Shown here: piece after piece, positions 1-9,963 of the stretch
Position numbering within the stretch: position 1 is the first letter of the stretch
How the letters are laid out: the number at the start of each line of letters is the position of its first letter
NCBI RefSeq assembly: GCF_000003605.2
Contig: NW_003155239.1
Location: 266,290-323,677, forward strand
Origin: Saccoglossus kowalevskii
Lineage: Eukaryota > Hemichordata > Enteropneusta > Harrimaniidae
DNA: 57,388 bases
Direction of reading: 5' to 3'
Program-made: the position numbers and the translations under genes
The notes under the pieces: generated by a model
The model's input: only the letters and a program-made list of their open reading frames with translations
Told to the model about the DNA's origin: nothing
Database searches by the model: none

Positions 1-392
1 CATCAAAATCCAATGAGTGGTTGTTTAGATATCAGTGGAACAATCATGGAACAGCTGAAAATCAGCTAATTATCATGCAAATTAAGTAATTAATATGCAT
101 GGTTTTTACTAAAAACTAATCAAATCTGTGCATATGTTCAGAGCATCTATGTACCAAGTTTCATCAAAATCCAATGAGTGGTTCTTTAGATATCAGTGGA
201 AGTCATAGAACAGCTAAAAATTAGCTAATTATCATGCAAATTAGGTAATTAACGAGCATGGATTTTTACCAAAACCTAATCAAATCTGCGCATTGGCCCA
301 GAGCATCTATGCACCAAGTTTCATTAAAAACCGATGTATGGTTCTTGAGATAGCAGTGGAACAGTCGGACACATACACACACACACACACAG
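1..392. repeat. Tandem 161-bp repeat, two copies plus a partial third, ending in a CA run
   Basis: A unit beginning catcaaaatccaatgagtgg starts at base 1 and again at 162, and a diverged partial copy starts at 322. The period is about 160-161 bp. The third copy runs into a short (CA)n tract at about 372-390. The wording of the unit ('accaagtttcatcaaaatcc') resembles tails of dispersed elements rather than coding sequence. The repeat may continue to the left of the window. Confidence 0.85.
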
Positions 393-456
393 ACACACTA
401 ACTGCAAAGACTCTCATTTTGTGCTTGGGAGTCAAAAATTATTTTTCTTTACGTAC

Positions 457-618
457 CTGGTGATGGGTCTGGAAAATTGTTAGAATTGTCTTCACAGAAA
501 ACTAAAATAAGACTAAAGTTCAACAATGCGATGATGGATTGCAAGAACTTCATCATGAACTTGAGATAGTTCCACACATCTCTTGCAGTTTTGAACTCTA
601 AGATCTTGCCCAGACAGT
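457..618 (-). CDS. Coding exon of an unidentified minus-strand gene (162 nt, phase 1 to 1)
   Basis: The exon lies between a strong acceptor (pyrimidine-rich ...ttatgtttctag, AG at 619-620) and a strong donor (CCAG|gtacgt, GT at 455-456). The only sensible frame gives CLGKILEFKTARDVWNYLKF, then a strongly hydrophobic stretch FLQSIIALLNFSLILVF, then an acidic and proline-rich end. It begins with two bases that complete a codon from the exon at 704-755 (G|AC, Asp) and ends with one leftover base. The hydrophobic stretch could be a membrane segment or the core of an alpha-helical (ARM/HEAT-like) repeat. I do not recognise the family. The next exon lies to the left of the window. Confidence 0.72.
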
Positions 619-703
619 CTAGAAACATAAAAAGAAACAAATATTTAGTAATTTTCTTCCAAAAATAATGCTACAAAAGAAGCAGTAAAAAAAAATGACG
701 TAC

Positions 704-755
704 CTACATGTACAAAATGTTTAGTTGTCAAAGTGTGTATGTGTGTGATCACATA
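704..755 (-). CDS. Coding exon of the same unidentified minus-strand gene (52 nt, phase 0 to 1)
   Basis: The donor is GTAG|gtacgtc (GT at 702-703), close to consensus. The acceptor is ...tactgacattcag (AG at 756-757). The reading frame is YVITHIHTLTTKHFVHV, with one base left over that joins the two-base start of exon 457-618. It begins exactly in phase 0, as the exon at 1026-1071 requires. This agreement of phases across three exons is the main support. An in-frame stop just upstream of the acceptor shows that the open frame does not extend into the intron. Confidence 0.62.
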
Positions 756-1025
756 CTGAATGTCAGTAACAACCATTCAGCTCAATGGCTTGAAGATATT
801 AACATAAGCAAAAAAACGTATAGCAATAACTAGCCGTAATGGTGAATCAGGCAGGGGTGAATTGATCAGACAATTGTAACTTTAAAAAAAAAAACAGATA
901 AAAATAAGTACAATTACAAAAACGTTGTCTGAAATTGAAAGGTCAGAACATAAAGTGCACTGCTTGCTGGCTTGACTTGGTTGGTTGGAACGGTAGACTG
1001 GAAGTGACCCTCTTGTCTTATGTAC

Positions 1026-1071
1026 CTGTGCTTCAGTGACTACACCATAGAAATGTGGTGAGTTTCCTCTC
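1026..1071 (-). CDS. Coding exon of the same unidentified minus-strand gene (46 nt, phase 2 to 0)
   Basis: The acceptor is excellent (ttgttactttttag, AG at 1072-1073) and the donor is CACAG|gtacat (GT at 1024-1025). The frame is (x)RGNSPHFYGVVTEAQ, where the first base completes a codon begun in an upstream exon. It joins exon 704-755 in phase. A possible upstream partner that also ends in phase 2 is 3717-3800. No family is recognised. Confidence 0.66.
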
Positions 1072-1138
1072 CTAAAAAGTAACAACTCTCGCGGGACACA
1101 AGTTCACAATAACAATGGTCTGGTATCCAGTTCCTGTA

Positions 1139-1350
1139 GGCTGGCTCCAGTAACTTGACAGTTAAGGCATGTTAGTCACACTATGACAATGGTGCAACAA
1201 TGAAACGGTACAAGCCTGGTAGCTACGTGCCAAAGTTAAATGAATGTTATCTGCGCAGTAAAAATGAAGCAACAATGAGACTATGCAAGTCTGGTAGCTA
1301 GGTCCTGCGGATGTGCCAAAGCTGGCTCCAGTAACTTGACAGTTAAAAGG
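1139..1350. repeat. Short local direct duplication
   Basis: The segment ggctggctccagtaacttga... near 1139 recurs near 1319, followed in both copies by 'cagttaa...gg..tgtta'. 'tctggtagcta' style segments also recur between the two copies. It looks like a degenerate tandem duplication of about 180 bp in intron sequence of the minus-strand gene. No coding potential was seen. Confidence 0.5.
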
Positions 1351-2258
1351 ATGTTATCTGCACAGTGACAATGAAACAACGACCAGTGTGTACAAGACAA
1401 CCAAAGCTGTTCCAAAGCTGTCTCCTGTTTACTTGGGAGTTATCTGACAGGAAGTCTTTCAGATGGCACCATTTGGGTTTATAGTAAAATGCTATTATCA
1501 TAAGAGGATTACTGATACAGATAAACTCCTGACACTCTTTTCTAAAGTGATAACAACAAACTAACTTAATTTATTGTCAATAACCAGTTTCCTTCAGACT
1601 TGCAGATAATATAAACTTTGCTCAGAAAACCATTTTGTAGCATTTAATAGTGTTAGAACTTTTACAGTTTGTAACTAACTGCAAATCACTCCTGTCTTCA
1701 AAATAAACAAACTTCCAGCATCTATTCCATGACACTAGCAGCAGTCACAGATAAAAAGTATGTTGTAAACTTTCATGTATACATATGATATACACAACTA
1801 CAGATGGTCGCTTCTTAAGCTGATTCTGGCAATTGTCAATTCAAAATGCTGTACTTCTGAGATTTAAAGAGTCCCAATGCATGAAATAAAATGGCTTCCT
1901 TCTCACTCCAATTACAAAACACTCTTCAAAATGCCCTTCATTGTTTTATAGAAATCACTTCTGTTTGTGAGTTTTATAAACAACGTATTAGATTATGGTC
2001 CAGGGTTGAGGACGAGACACATGTTCAACAAAAATTCAATAGAGAGAGACTAATTTTCCAATTGGATTTGGAAGCTGAAATTACAACATAAGGTAAAAGG
2101 AATGATCATCAAATACTTTTAGTAGAAATAATAATCAGATAGAACAAAGATGTAAGCAAGAAAGCATGGAAGATTACATACTGAAGTAATGCTGACAGGA
2201 TCATGGTTTAAACTTGCACACATGTGGCACGAATTTCACACTTATCGATGTTTTGAAT

Positions 2259-2470
2259 TACTGTAGAATACTTTATTTTCGCTTGGAATTTATTTTCGCT
2301 ATTTTCGCTGAAGGGATAATTCCGTGAAAATAAAATCCAGCAAATATACTTTTTTTGCTATATTTCACATTAAACTCATCAAAAATCAGTGAAAATAAAT
2401 TCCATACAAAACACCCAAAAAGCTTTTTCAGCGAAAATTAATTCCAACGAAAATAAAGTATTCCACAGTA
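2259..2470. mobile_element. MITE family A, complete copy with about 40-bp inverted ends and TA flanks
   Basis: The left end is CTGTAGAATACTTTATTTTC, and the right end, read as its complement, is CTGTGGAATACTTTATTTTC. The match continues into 'GGAATTWATTTTCGC' for about 40 bp. The element (2261-2468) is flanked by TA on both sides, which suggests a TA target-site duplication as in Tc1/mariner-like MITEs. It has no coding capacity. Related copies are at 22727-22934, 41777-41940, about 43364-43530 and 17617-17716. Confidence 0.82.
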
Positions 2471-3716
2471 TGTGGATTCAAAAGACTAAGGAAGCCACAC
2501 AGCTGACTGTACTTCACTTTTATTTGCATGCATAACATTCCAGGCTGAACATCTCAAAACAACTTTACTGTACATGGTTGTCATTTACCAGTAACAAAAT
2601 TGGGGTGTTCAGGAAAAACTGTGACTAAAAATTTAGCAAATCTGGTTTTGTTTTTATTTATTGCAAAATCAAGATTCAACTATAATGAAATATTAGAATC
2701 AAAACAGTTTAGTGCAGCACAGAGAAATATTTTTTTGAGCTGATAATAACAAAAATTGTTCAATGTTTCAGAATGTTCATCACCCAAAATACAAGGAAGC
2801 TGTTTTTTTTCACACTATAAATCATTATGTAACGGAAGTAGATAAGTTAACTTTATTTTTTTATTTACTGATAACCTTGCCCCCAAGCAAAATAAAAATA
2901 AACTTTACAGGTTTGGGTTCAGAAAAACGTATCGGCTGCAGGATACATGAAATCCTATACAAGTAAAATTAATTTTGGTGCTTGATCCTCATGCAAAACA
3001 TTATTGCGTGCTGTAATGCCTATGGCAGTACATGCTTCATTCTTGGGGTAACACTTTATAATATCACTGCTTCATACTGACAATCAGTAAATTATATTTA
3101 CTGATGCAAGAAAAAAGTTTTATGCAAGTTGATTCCCTGCCTATGAGAACTAAAGGAAATTTTTAAAATGTATAAAAAAAATTCTTAAATTGTGAAAATT
3201 GTTTAAGTTTTTTGTTCTTCTTGCTTTAATAGTACAGTGTCGTTATCAAAGTTTGAACACAATTTTAGGTTTGAAATTATAAAATAATATAAGGAGAGAA
3301 TTTTCCAAACTTTTAAAATCTTGGCAAGACTTGCAAAACTTGTTTTTCTTTTTTTGATGTTAATAGTACAGATCAGTTATAAGTATGAACGCAGTTAATG
3401 TAAAGCTTAAAATGAAGGAAAAGAAAGCAATTATCCAATAGAATGATTGTTATGAGTCAAATTACTGCTTCAGATTTTAAATAGGCAATAAATATGAAAA
3501 GTTCAAGGAGTATGCAAAAAGGGTCGACTTATATGCACGTGTTCAGGTTTGTCACCCAGGACGCCAGGTGTTGGACTCGCTGGCCAGGTAATTCATGTCA
3601 ACCATAACAAAACACCAATTGTCACATCATGTACACGCAAGGTGAATCGTTCAGTCACACATGAAAGCATTCTGGCCACTATAAATAGATGCATACAAGA
3701 CATCTTTAAGTGATAC

Positions 3717-3800
3717 CGATTGTGAACAGGTATATTCACGTCATGAATATTCATATCCGCTCCCACAATTGAAAGGCTTCCCTCAAAAAAATATAGACCT
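3717..3800 (-). CDS. Possible coding exon (84 nt, phase 2 to 2)
   Basis: A strong acceptor (gcactgtcaactttcag, AG at 3801-3802) opens a frame beginning GLYFFEGSLSIVGADMNIHD. The frame stays open well beyond the exon, to about 3593. The donor chosen (AATCG|gtatca, GT at 3715-3716) is ordinary, but it leaves phase 2, as exon 1026-1071 requires. The call rests on the acceptor, the open frame and the matching phase. It could equally be an intronic open frame. Confidence 0.33.
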
Positions 3801-5219
3801 CTGAAAGTTGACAGTGCATTCCTACACATCCTGTATATCTCCTTGTATACAAGTATAACAATAGAAATTAATTATGTGGTGTAATTAGGTGCAACAAATA
3901 CTCATGACCTTGAGCCTTCACTTCAGACTGAGCTTTTTCTAAAACTTTACTAAATGGTGCAGCACTCTAAAAGACACATTCTTTTTCTACATGGACTCTA
4001 GTTTGCCGACACTTTGCAAGTGATGTCTGCCTCTAAACACGGTGGCACAATAATTTGTAAAACTTTGTATTCCTCCATTTTGCCTATTTTTAATAACAAA
4101 AGCAAAGATGCAAAACCAGCATGTCTACACAACCTTGCATGTCTTATGACAAGTGACGAACCTGACCTGTTCGGCATTATTTATAACGTAAATCTTCAAC
4201 AGTTTTCACTACGATTGGTTCTATCCCCGAAAAACAACAACTTTTGTCTGTGACATTTTACACCAGGCTAAATATAAGTAGCACAGAAAGTACCAAGGTC
4301 GAAGGAATTAGAATTTTCAAGTAACTTGACACTTTCTTTTCTAAAGCCAGTACAAGAGTAATGGCGACTTTCTCAATTTCTAACTTTCTCGACATTACAG
4401 ATAAGCTGTCCCGCTGCTCTCAGCGCCAAACAACATATTACATAGTGATCGATACTTTTGAGTCAAATTAGCCATGATTTTTACCCACTAATGGATGAAA
4501 AACTGCAATTCAGTTCCAATTCTCAGACTCATTAAATCCCAAACCAACGCGCATGTACAGACAATGGCACGATTATAATTTCCACCTCAACGCGCACAGA
4601 AAGCCCCTGCGTCAAAAACACTGGGGTCAAAATGGAAAATGGTCAGGAACTGTGCAAGCCTCCAACCACCTCACACACGCTATGGAGCGACTATCCTTAT
4701 TTTGAAATGATATGCGAAAAGTAGCACGCAGCTGAAAGTAGCAAACTAAGTTTTGGAGAACAGAGTGCATGTTTGTTAGTCTAGCACAGCTGCATACTCG
4801 AAGTTTGCAACCTTCAACAAACTTTACTTTTCAAGGTGTGAGACCGTCGCTATTTGTTGTGATTCCCGGTAAAGACAGCTCAAATATAGCATTCCAGGTG
4901 ATGCACCGATCACCTCAAACTTTTTAGTTGCATTGTGGAAGGTATAATCATCATACGCACCCAGAGAAGTTACGAAGTTATGCCTTACTTTAGTCCGCCA
5001 GTAGATGGAGCTGTAGTGCTTGTTGCTGGTCGTGCTGCCGATGTGGTCCGATTCAAAACGGGGTAAACAGCTTTTTCGTTCACTCAACAGTCAAAACAGC
5101 ACTGTCCCAATCGCGTCAATACATAATATTTCGTTCCAGTCGACAGTAAAATCCCATTCCTTGCGTGATGTACGACGTCAGACGTTAAAATCCCTTTTGA
5201 TTTCCAGATTAACACTTAC

Positions 5220-5261
5220 GTACTCAAAATCAGTGCTACTCTGCTTCAGCTCTCCATGCAT
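5220..5261 (-). CDS. Candidate first coding exon of the leftmost minus-strand gene
   Basis: In a CpG-rich stretch, an ATG at 5261 (minus strand) opens the frame MHGELKQSSTDFEY, which ends exactly at a consensus donor (TAC|gtaagt, GT at 5218-5219). The position at the edge of a CpG-rich block and the strong donor suit a first exon. It ends in phase 0, and I could not find the exon that carries the chain on to 1026-1071, so the link is unproven. The family is unknown. Confidence 0.35.
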
Positions 5262-6618
5262 TACGGCGGCGTGATAAATTGTGTTCGTAGGTGGTCAATC
5301 TACTATTTGCGGGGGTGGTCGACTCTCGGGATCGTTGAACATGTTCGGGGTATTTTTGGAGTATCACACAACCTCGCCAAAAACGTAGCTAATATCATAT
5401 ATATACACGAGCTATTAACAACAGTGAAACCAATCCGACAAACTTTCTGATGGAGATATGATTATTGAAGATGAAGACCAGACACGCAGTGCGTCACCGG
5501 GTTACTTGTTTCCTGTGTACCTACCCTATGAATTATTCATAGGTCATTCAACTGAATAAAAAGCCACTTTCTGACGTCACCGAAAAATTAACAAAACACG
5601 GGCAGGCTAGCATTCCGATACGTCGAGAAAAATCGCAGACGACACGCGAAGGAAAATGCAGTATTAAACCAATCTGGTATCAAACTTTTTTTTAATAAAA
5701 ACTTCGCTAGTCGAGATTTCCCGACAATTGTCGGCAGTCACTAATTAAACAAGTCTTTGCTATTAACCCAAAGGTTGTGAGAAAACACATTCGATCCTTC
5801 CGATTGTTTTTTTTCAAGGCATTTCTGTTATTTTCAAAGACTTTCTGGGAGTGAATCTTTTGTTTAAAGAGTAACAAAGTAACAACAGGTTAACAACAAG
5901 TTAGCAAAACGCGGCCACGCTATAGCGTATTATCAATGGACGTCAATGGCTCGTAAACAATCAATTTGCAAATCGGCTTCGATCTTCCGGAAAATTCGCG
6001 GGAAAACACAATACTCGTTTATGCCATGTTACGTAACCAAACACATTTTCCAGTTAGTCTGACACATTTGAATGCCTCTGCTTTTTCTGTCGGCAAAAGT
6101 TGCACCAACCCACGCCAAGCGCGTTACAGATAATGAAAAGTCCGATTTTTTTTTTAGGAATACGGAGTTTAATCTCGGGCAATCCAAGTTCTGATTATCT
6201 AAACCATTTTTATTTTCTGTCATGTAAATAATGAATAGTGTATATATTTTACTGCGAGACCGATTAAAAAAAATTTTTTTTTAAAGTCGTAATTCTAAGC
6301 ACATAACTCTGGTAATAAATGTGTTCGTGTTTACCAATTCTCACATTATTCTACCCGGCTTATGAATGTAATTAATTTTTATGCACACAATCATTTCCGG
6401 CTTGCTTGGCAATCGCCAATCCATTGATTAAACATATGGCGAGAAAGGGTATATCTGGTCACTGGAAGGGGGTTTGCGGGGTCTAGTGTGCAAGAAAGAT
6501 GTCAGTTGGAAGAACGCGCTCGGAAATTCATATAAAAACATTCAAAGTTTTTATAAATTGTTCTTAAACGGAGAAAATTGTAGGATAAACCTGACTTGAC
6601 AAGTACACGTACTATAAA
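5262..6618. promoter_or_regulatory. CpG-richer putative bidirectional promoter with a perfect CRE (TGACGTCA)
   Basis: CpG is frequent from about 5.0 to 6.5 kb (for example around 5580-5650, 5920-6000 and 6100-6180), unlike the surrounding introns. The palindromic CREB/ATF site TGACGTCA is at 5572-5579, and a second GACGTCA-like site is near 5166-5173. A minus-strand candidate first exon ends at 5220 and a plus-strand candidate first exon starts at 6619, so divergent transcription is possible. No clear TATA box was chosen. The promoter role is inferred from composition and position only. Confidence 0.42.
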
Positions 6619-6683
6619 ATGACTTTTTTTCACATGATATTTCTGTTACTTGCGTTAGCCACATTGGCGGTGAATATTTTGCG
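6619..6683 (+). CDS. Candidate first exon encoding a signal peptide or membrane anchor
   Basis: ATG at 6619 opens a frame whose residues 3-18 are FFHMIFLLLALATLAV, a textbook hydrophobic signal-peptide core. The frame ends at a strong donor (TTTTGCG|gtaagt, GT at 6684-6685), leaving two bases of a split codon. It sits on the right shoulder of the CpG-rich block. I did not find a convincing second exon. An open segment ending at a good donor near 7193 (ACTCA|gtaagg) could join in phase, but its acceptor is poor. The product is unidentified; a short secreted or membrane protein is the natural guess. Confidence 0.35.
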
Positions 6684-8418
6684 GTAAGTGCTGCTGCGAC
6701 TGCCCCGAGGCTACCACGTTTTTGTCACAGCTCTTGGGGATTGTCTTACTCTAGAAGACATGATAGAAAACTAAATAATATTTTCTTTAGAGCAGAATAA
6801 CAATCGAAAAACTTTGACAGTGTTTTCTGTAAGAAGGATACAAGTTTAAAAAATTTAATAATACATTTGTCTGCAATTTAAAAAAAAAAAACATGCACTA
6901 GTACATGTACATGGAGCAAAGGGACACTTTGGTTTAGGTTTAGATTTAAGTAAATATATACCGGTAAATAAACACACAGAAAATGATATGAGAAAAAAGT
7001 TAAAATGAGATACAGATTAATTATCGAGTGGATTGTTGACAATCTATTCTCGTTACTTTCATAAAGAATTTGACTATTTAGGGCATCCCAATTTCTGGAT
7101 AGCAAGAAATGATGTCAAGGAGATCTCAAGGAGGGTCAATTGACAACAACATACTTGTTGTTTTTTTGTGGTATTGCGTATGGCTACTCAGTAAGGCAAT
7201 CGCACAATATTGTGGGTTACTCATTACTCTTATTTAGAAGGACATTCAAGGATGATGATCTCCCCTCATCCATCCATCAATCAGCATTTATCGTCCAATC
7301 CCATAATTCGTCAATTCACTGATTATCCAAACTTTTTTTTTTTTTGAACTACTTCACAAGCCTCATTAATTCTTCATTTGTTTTTAATTTCACTATTTTT
7401 GTTGAAAAGTAAAATTTGCTATAAATAAATCACCATGAACATGTAGATTAACAATAGAATTCATCGTTTCCCTGCCAAGTCTGTGAACTTAAAACCTGGT
7501 AATATCGCTCAAAGCATTGAAATAATGCCAGTGTAAATAAATGGTTTCACCGTATTTTGTGATTGATCATCTGAACTACCAATTGTCACAACAAACTCTC
7601 TGCAGGCCAAGCAGTTTCAAGGTTCAGTTGTATGTTATACAATTGTTGTATGATGATACCCTTTCGTGGTGGTGTGCCCTTCCTTAGCGAATGTAGAAAG
7701 ATGTCATAGTGACTAGAATACAAAGAAGCAAAAATCAAAATCATCTTGACAATTAACCTTTTCACCACCAGTTTTTCTTCATCACATATTCACAAAATAG
7801 TCCCGTTTATAGTCTGCATTTTCTTTCAGAAGATAGGGACAAAAATAGCCAAATTTTTAAAGTAAAAACTGAAAATTAACTCAAATTTTGTCTGTTGGTT
7901 CCAAAATTAGTGTTCATTTTCAGAAATATGAGAAAATATGAGAAAAAAGTGCAGAAAAATTTGGGTGAGAAGGCCTGGTGGTGAAAAGGTTAGGTTTAAT
8001 TAATACTATCATACAAGACATGTAATTTCCATGCAGAAATAAAGATGGGGCTCTGTATTGGTAAAGATTAAAACTATCTCCTGAAGAAGATAAAAATGGT
8101 CATACATGACAAAACAACAATAAATGGATTTAACCATGGTTACTAGAAGAATGATTTAACAGCATTTGGGAGTTCATTCAAAGATTGTTTTTTAAATCCA
8201 ATCTAACATAATACATGTTTCTATTTCAAAATTCACTAACTGGAAACCAGATGAAAGAATCTGGCTGGTCTTCTGAAGTAGGAGAGTGTGTGCGGCAGCT
8301 AAACTTGTTATTACTTTTGATGTTTTCAAAAGAGAAAGTCATTGACCAACCAGTGGGTGGCTGATATATCATACTTTAAGACTTTCCGACTTTGTGATGC
8401 TCGATAAAATATGACATG
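6684..8418. other. Non-coding stretch: MITE B copy and presumed 3' flank of the large minus-strand gene
   Basis: Apart from the possible exon end at 7193, I see no supported coding sequence. Homopolymer A/T runs are at about 6879-6890 and 7333-7346. A complete MITE B copy occupies 7754-7992. The minus-strand last exon ends at 8419, so the segment just to its left should contain that gene's 3' UTR. An ATTAAA-type signal on the minus strand lies near 8000. Confidence 0.5.
7754..7992. mobile_element. MITE family B, complete copy
   Basis: The left end is TAACCTTTTCACCACCAG and the right end is CTGGTGGTGAAAAGGTTA, a perfect 18-bp inverted repeat enclosing about 200 bp. Internal blocks ('tttatagtctgcattttct', 'gggacaaaaatagcca', 'tcaaattttgtctgttg') are shared with copies at 38723-38968, and in the opposite orientation at 53481-53650 and 14982-15225. 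It is non-coding, and the transposase family is unknown. Confidence 0.85.
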
Positions 8419-8717
8419 TTAAGAGTTATTATAAGACAAGGTATGCAAGAGATACATGGCTATCCTGCTGTTTAGCATGGTTTGGATAAATTCACACTCA
8501 GGGGCCAGCAAACAGATGGTATGCAGTAGCTGTGATGTCTCTCCATCCTCTCTCTGCCAAGTGCCCACAGCTGGATATTTATATACAGGAAAGATTGTGT
8601 GTACATACAGCAACCAGTTTGCTAAAGATTCATGTGCGATTTCTTTACAAGATTGATTCCTTCCTCCTATTTCTAGCAGATGATGTTGATGGCTGAAGAT
8701 GAAAACGTGAAAGCCAT
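8419..8717 (-). CDS. Last (or long internal) coding exon of the large unidentified minus-strand gene
   Basis: This is the longest well-supported exon of the minus-strand gene. From an acceptor at 8718-8719 (...accatcccaacag) the frame is open for 98 codons to a TAA at 8419-8421. It reads, in part, ESLANWLLYVHTIFPVY, VGTWQREDGETSQLLHTICL and LAPECEFIQTMLNSRIAMYL. The composition (Leu, Ile, regularly spaced) suggests alpha-helical repeats. A second acceptor with a better pyrimidine tract (AG at 8693-8694) would start it at 8692. A weak donor inside (CCAT|gtatct, near 8441) leaves phase 2 and could instead splice to 1026-1071, which would make the left-hand exons part of this gene. The family is not recognised. 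Confidence 0.62.
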
Positions 8718-9921
8718 CTGTTGGGATGGTAAATCACTCAAGGGATAAAATTATTTAGTAAGGTCACCATGGCAAATGTAGGGTCAAGGGGCACATTTTT
8801 AACGCAGTCGTAGAAAAGGAAACTTATACTATTACATAACGTAGAACGGAGCTCTTATTTTGATATCCCCCACAAGCTCATTTCAATTTGGGATTGCAGT
8901 GACGTCTTCAATTTATGACTTAGAGGAAGTAACACTAAAAAAAAAAATCAGGAACATCATTGATGATTATTATCAGATGGAATGCAGAAGGGCATGACAC
9001 GCACCATCCTAACTAGCCAGTAAGCAACTGGAAGACAAGCTTCCTATATCTTTCACAGCATGTGACTGTTATCTCTTTATGTGCATCCTACATACACAAC
9101 TTATTTACAACATTTCATGTTACACGGTACATGATATATCACAAGCCTTTGCTCATGTTTAGTTGGATATCTATAGTCAAATGAAACTGATGCGCCTGTG
9201 AAACACAATGTTAACAGCAGTGATATCTCCATGGGGTGCGTTCTACGAGAAGACCATTCGTTTTTACTATACGCATTATTTTTTCATAGTATTCGCAGAG
9301 TTAAAATTACAAGCTACATGTAGGGAACGTTGATGCTCCATTAATTTATTTTTCCAGTTCTTTTAACTTGACATTGTCCTATATTTGCTTGCCTGTGGTA
9401 GAGATAATTAGACCTCCTGGCAGAGTATATGGTATATCTAATACCGTTATCATGCAGAGATGCATAGCTGACTTGGTGGGCTGTCACTGTTTTTCTGTGA
9501 AATAACTAGCTAAGTGCTTTTTCAGGGTATCTGAAACAAGTTTGACTGTGTTAGATGCAGGGGAAAAAAGCATTTAATACTCAAACTCAGGAAAGATCAG
9601 AAGAACTGCTGTAAAAGGATTGTTAGAAAGTTACTTAGTTTATTTTAATTTTGGGAAAGAGCAATTTCTTAAATTAAAAGTTCAGAGACAATAAAGAACT
9701 AAAGCTAAATGTTTAATTTAATTTGAGGGAACTCTTGATAATATCACTGTCATAGCGATAAGTATCAGATGGTACAGGTTGCAAATTGATGTTACAAGAT
9801 TGTTTCTGATTGGCTGCCCAACCCTAACACCTAACAGTCAGACCAATCAGGGAGCAGCTTATTTGCTGGCAGATTTTTTCAACATATCAAATTTTGCCTT
9901 GTGATAAATGCTTTGACTCAC

Positions 9922-9963
9922 TTGCAGGTTGTTGCTGTTCATGACATTATTTTGAGATACATC
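9922..9963 (-). CDS. Short candidate coding exon (42 nt, phase 0 to 0)
   Basis: A strong acceptor (gttctctgtgcttag, AG at 9964-9965) and a consensus donor (GCAA|gtgagt, GT at 9920-9921) enclose an open frame DVSQNNVMNSNNLQ. The Asn/Gln-rich sequence looks like a linker. Its exit phase does not match either acceptor of exon 8419-8717, so if it is real there is a missing exon or an alternative splice. Confidence 0.38.

Noticed and set aside
8456-8656. Plus-strand Cys-containing open frame, and a plus-strand exon-like segment at 8677-8728
   Set aside because: Both are antisense shadows of the better supported minus-strand exon 8419-8717.
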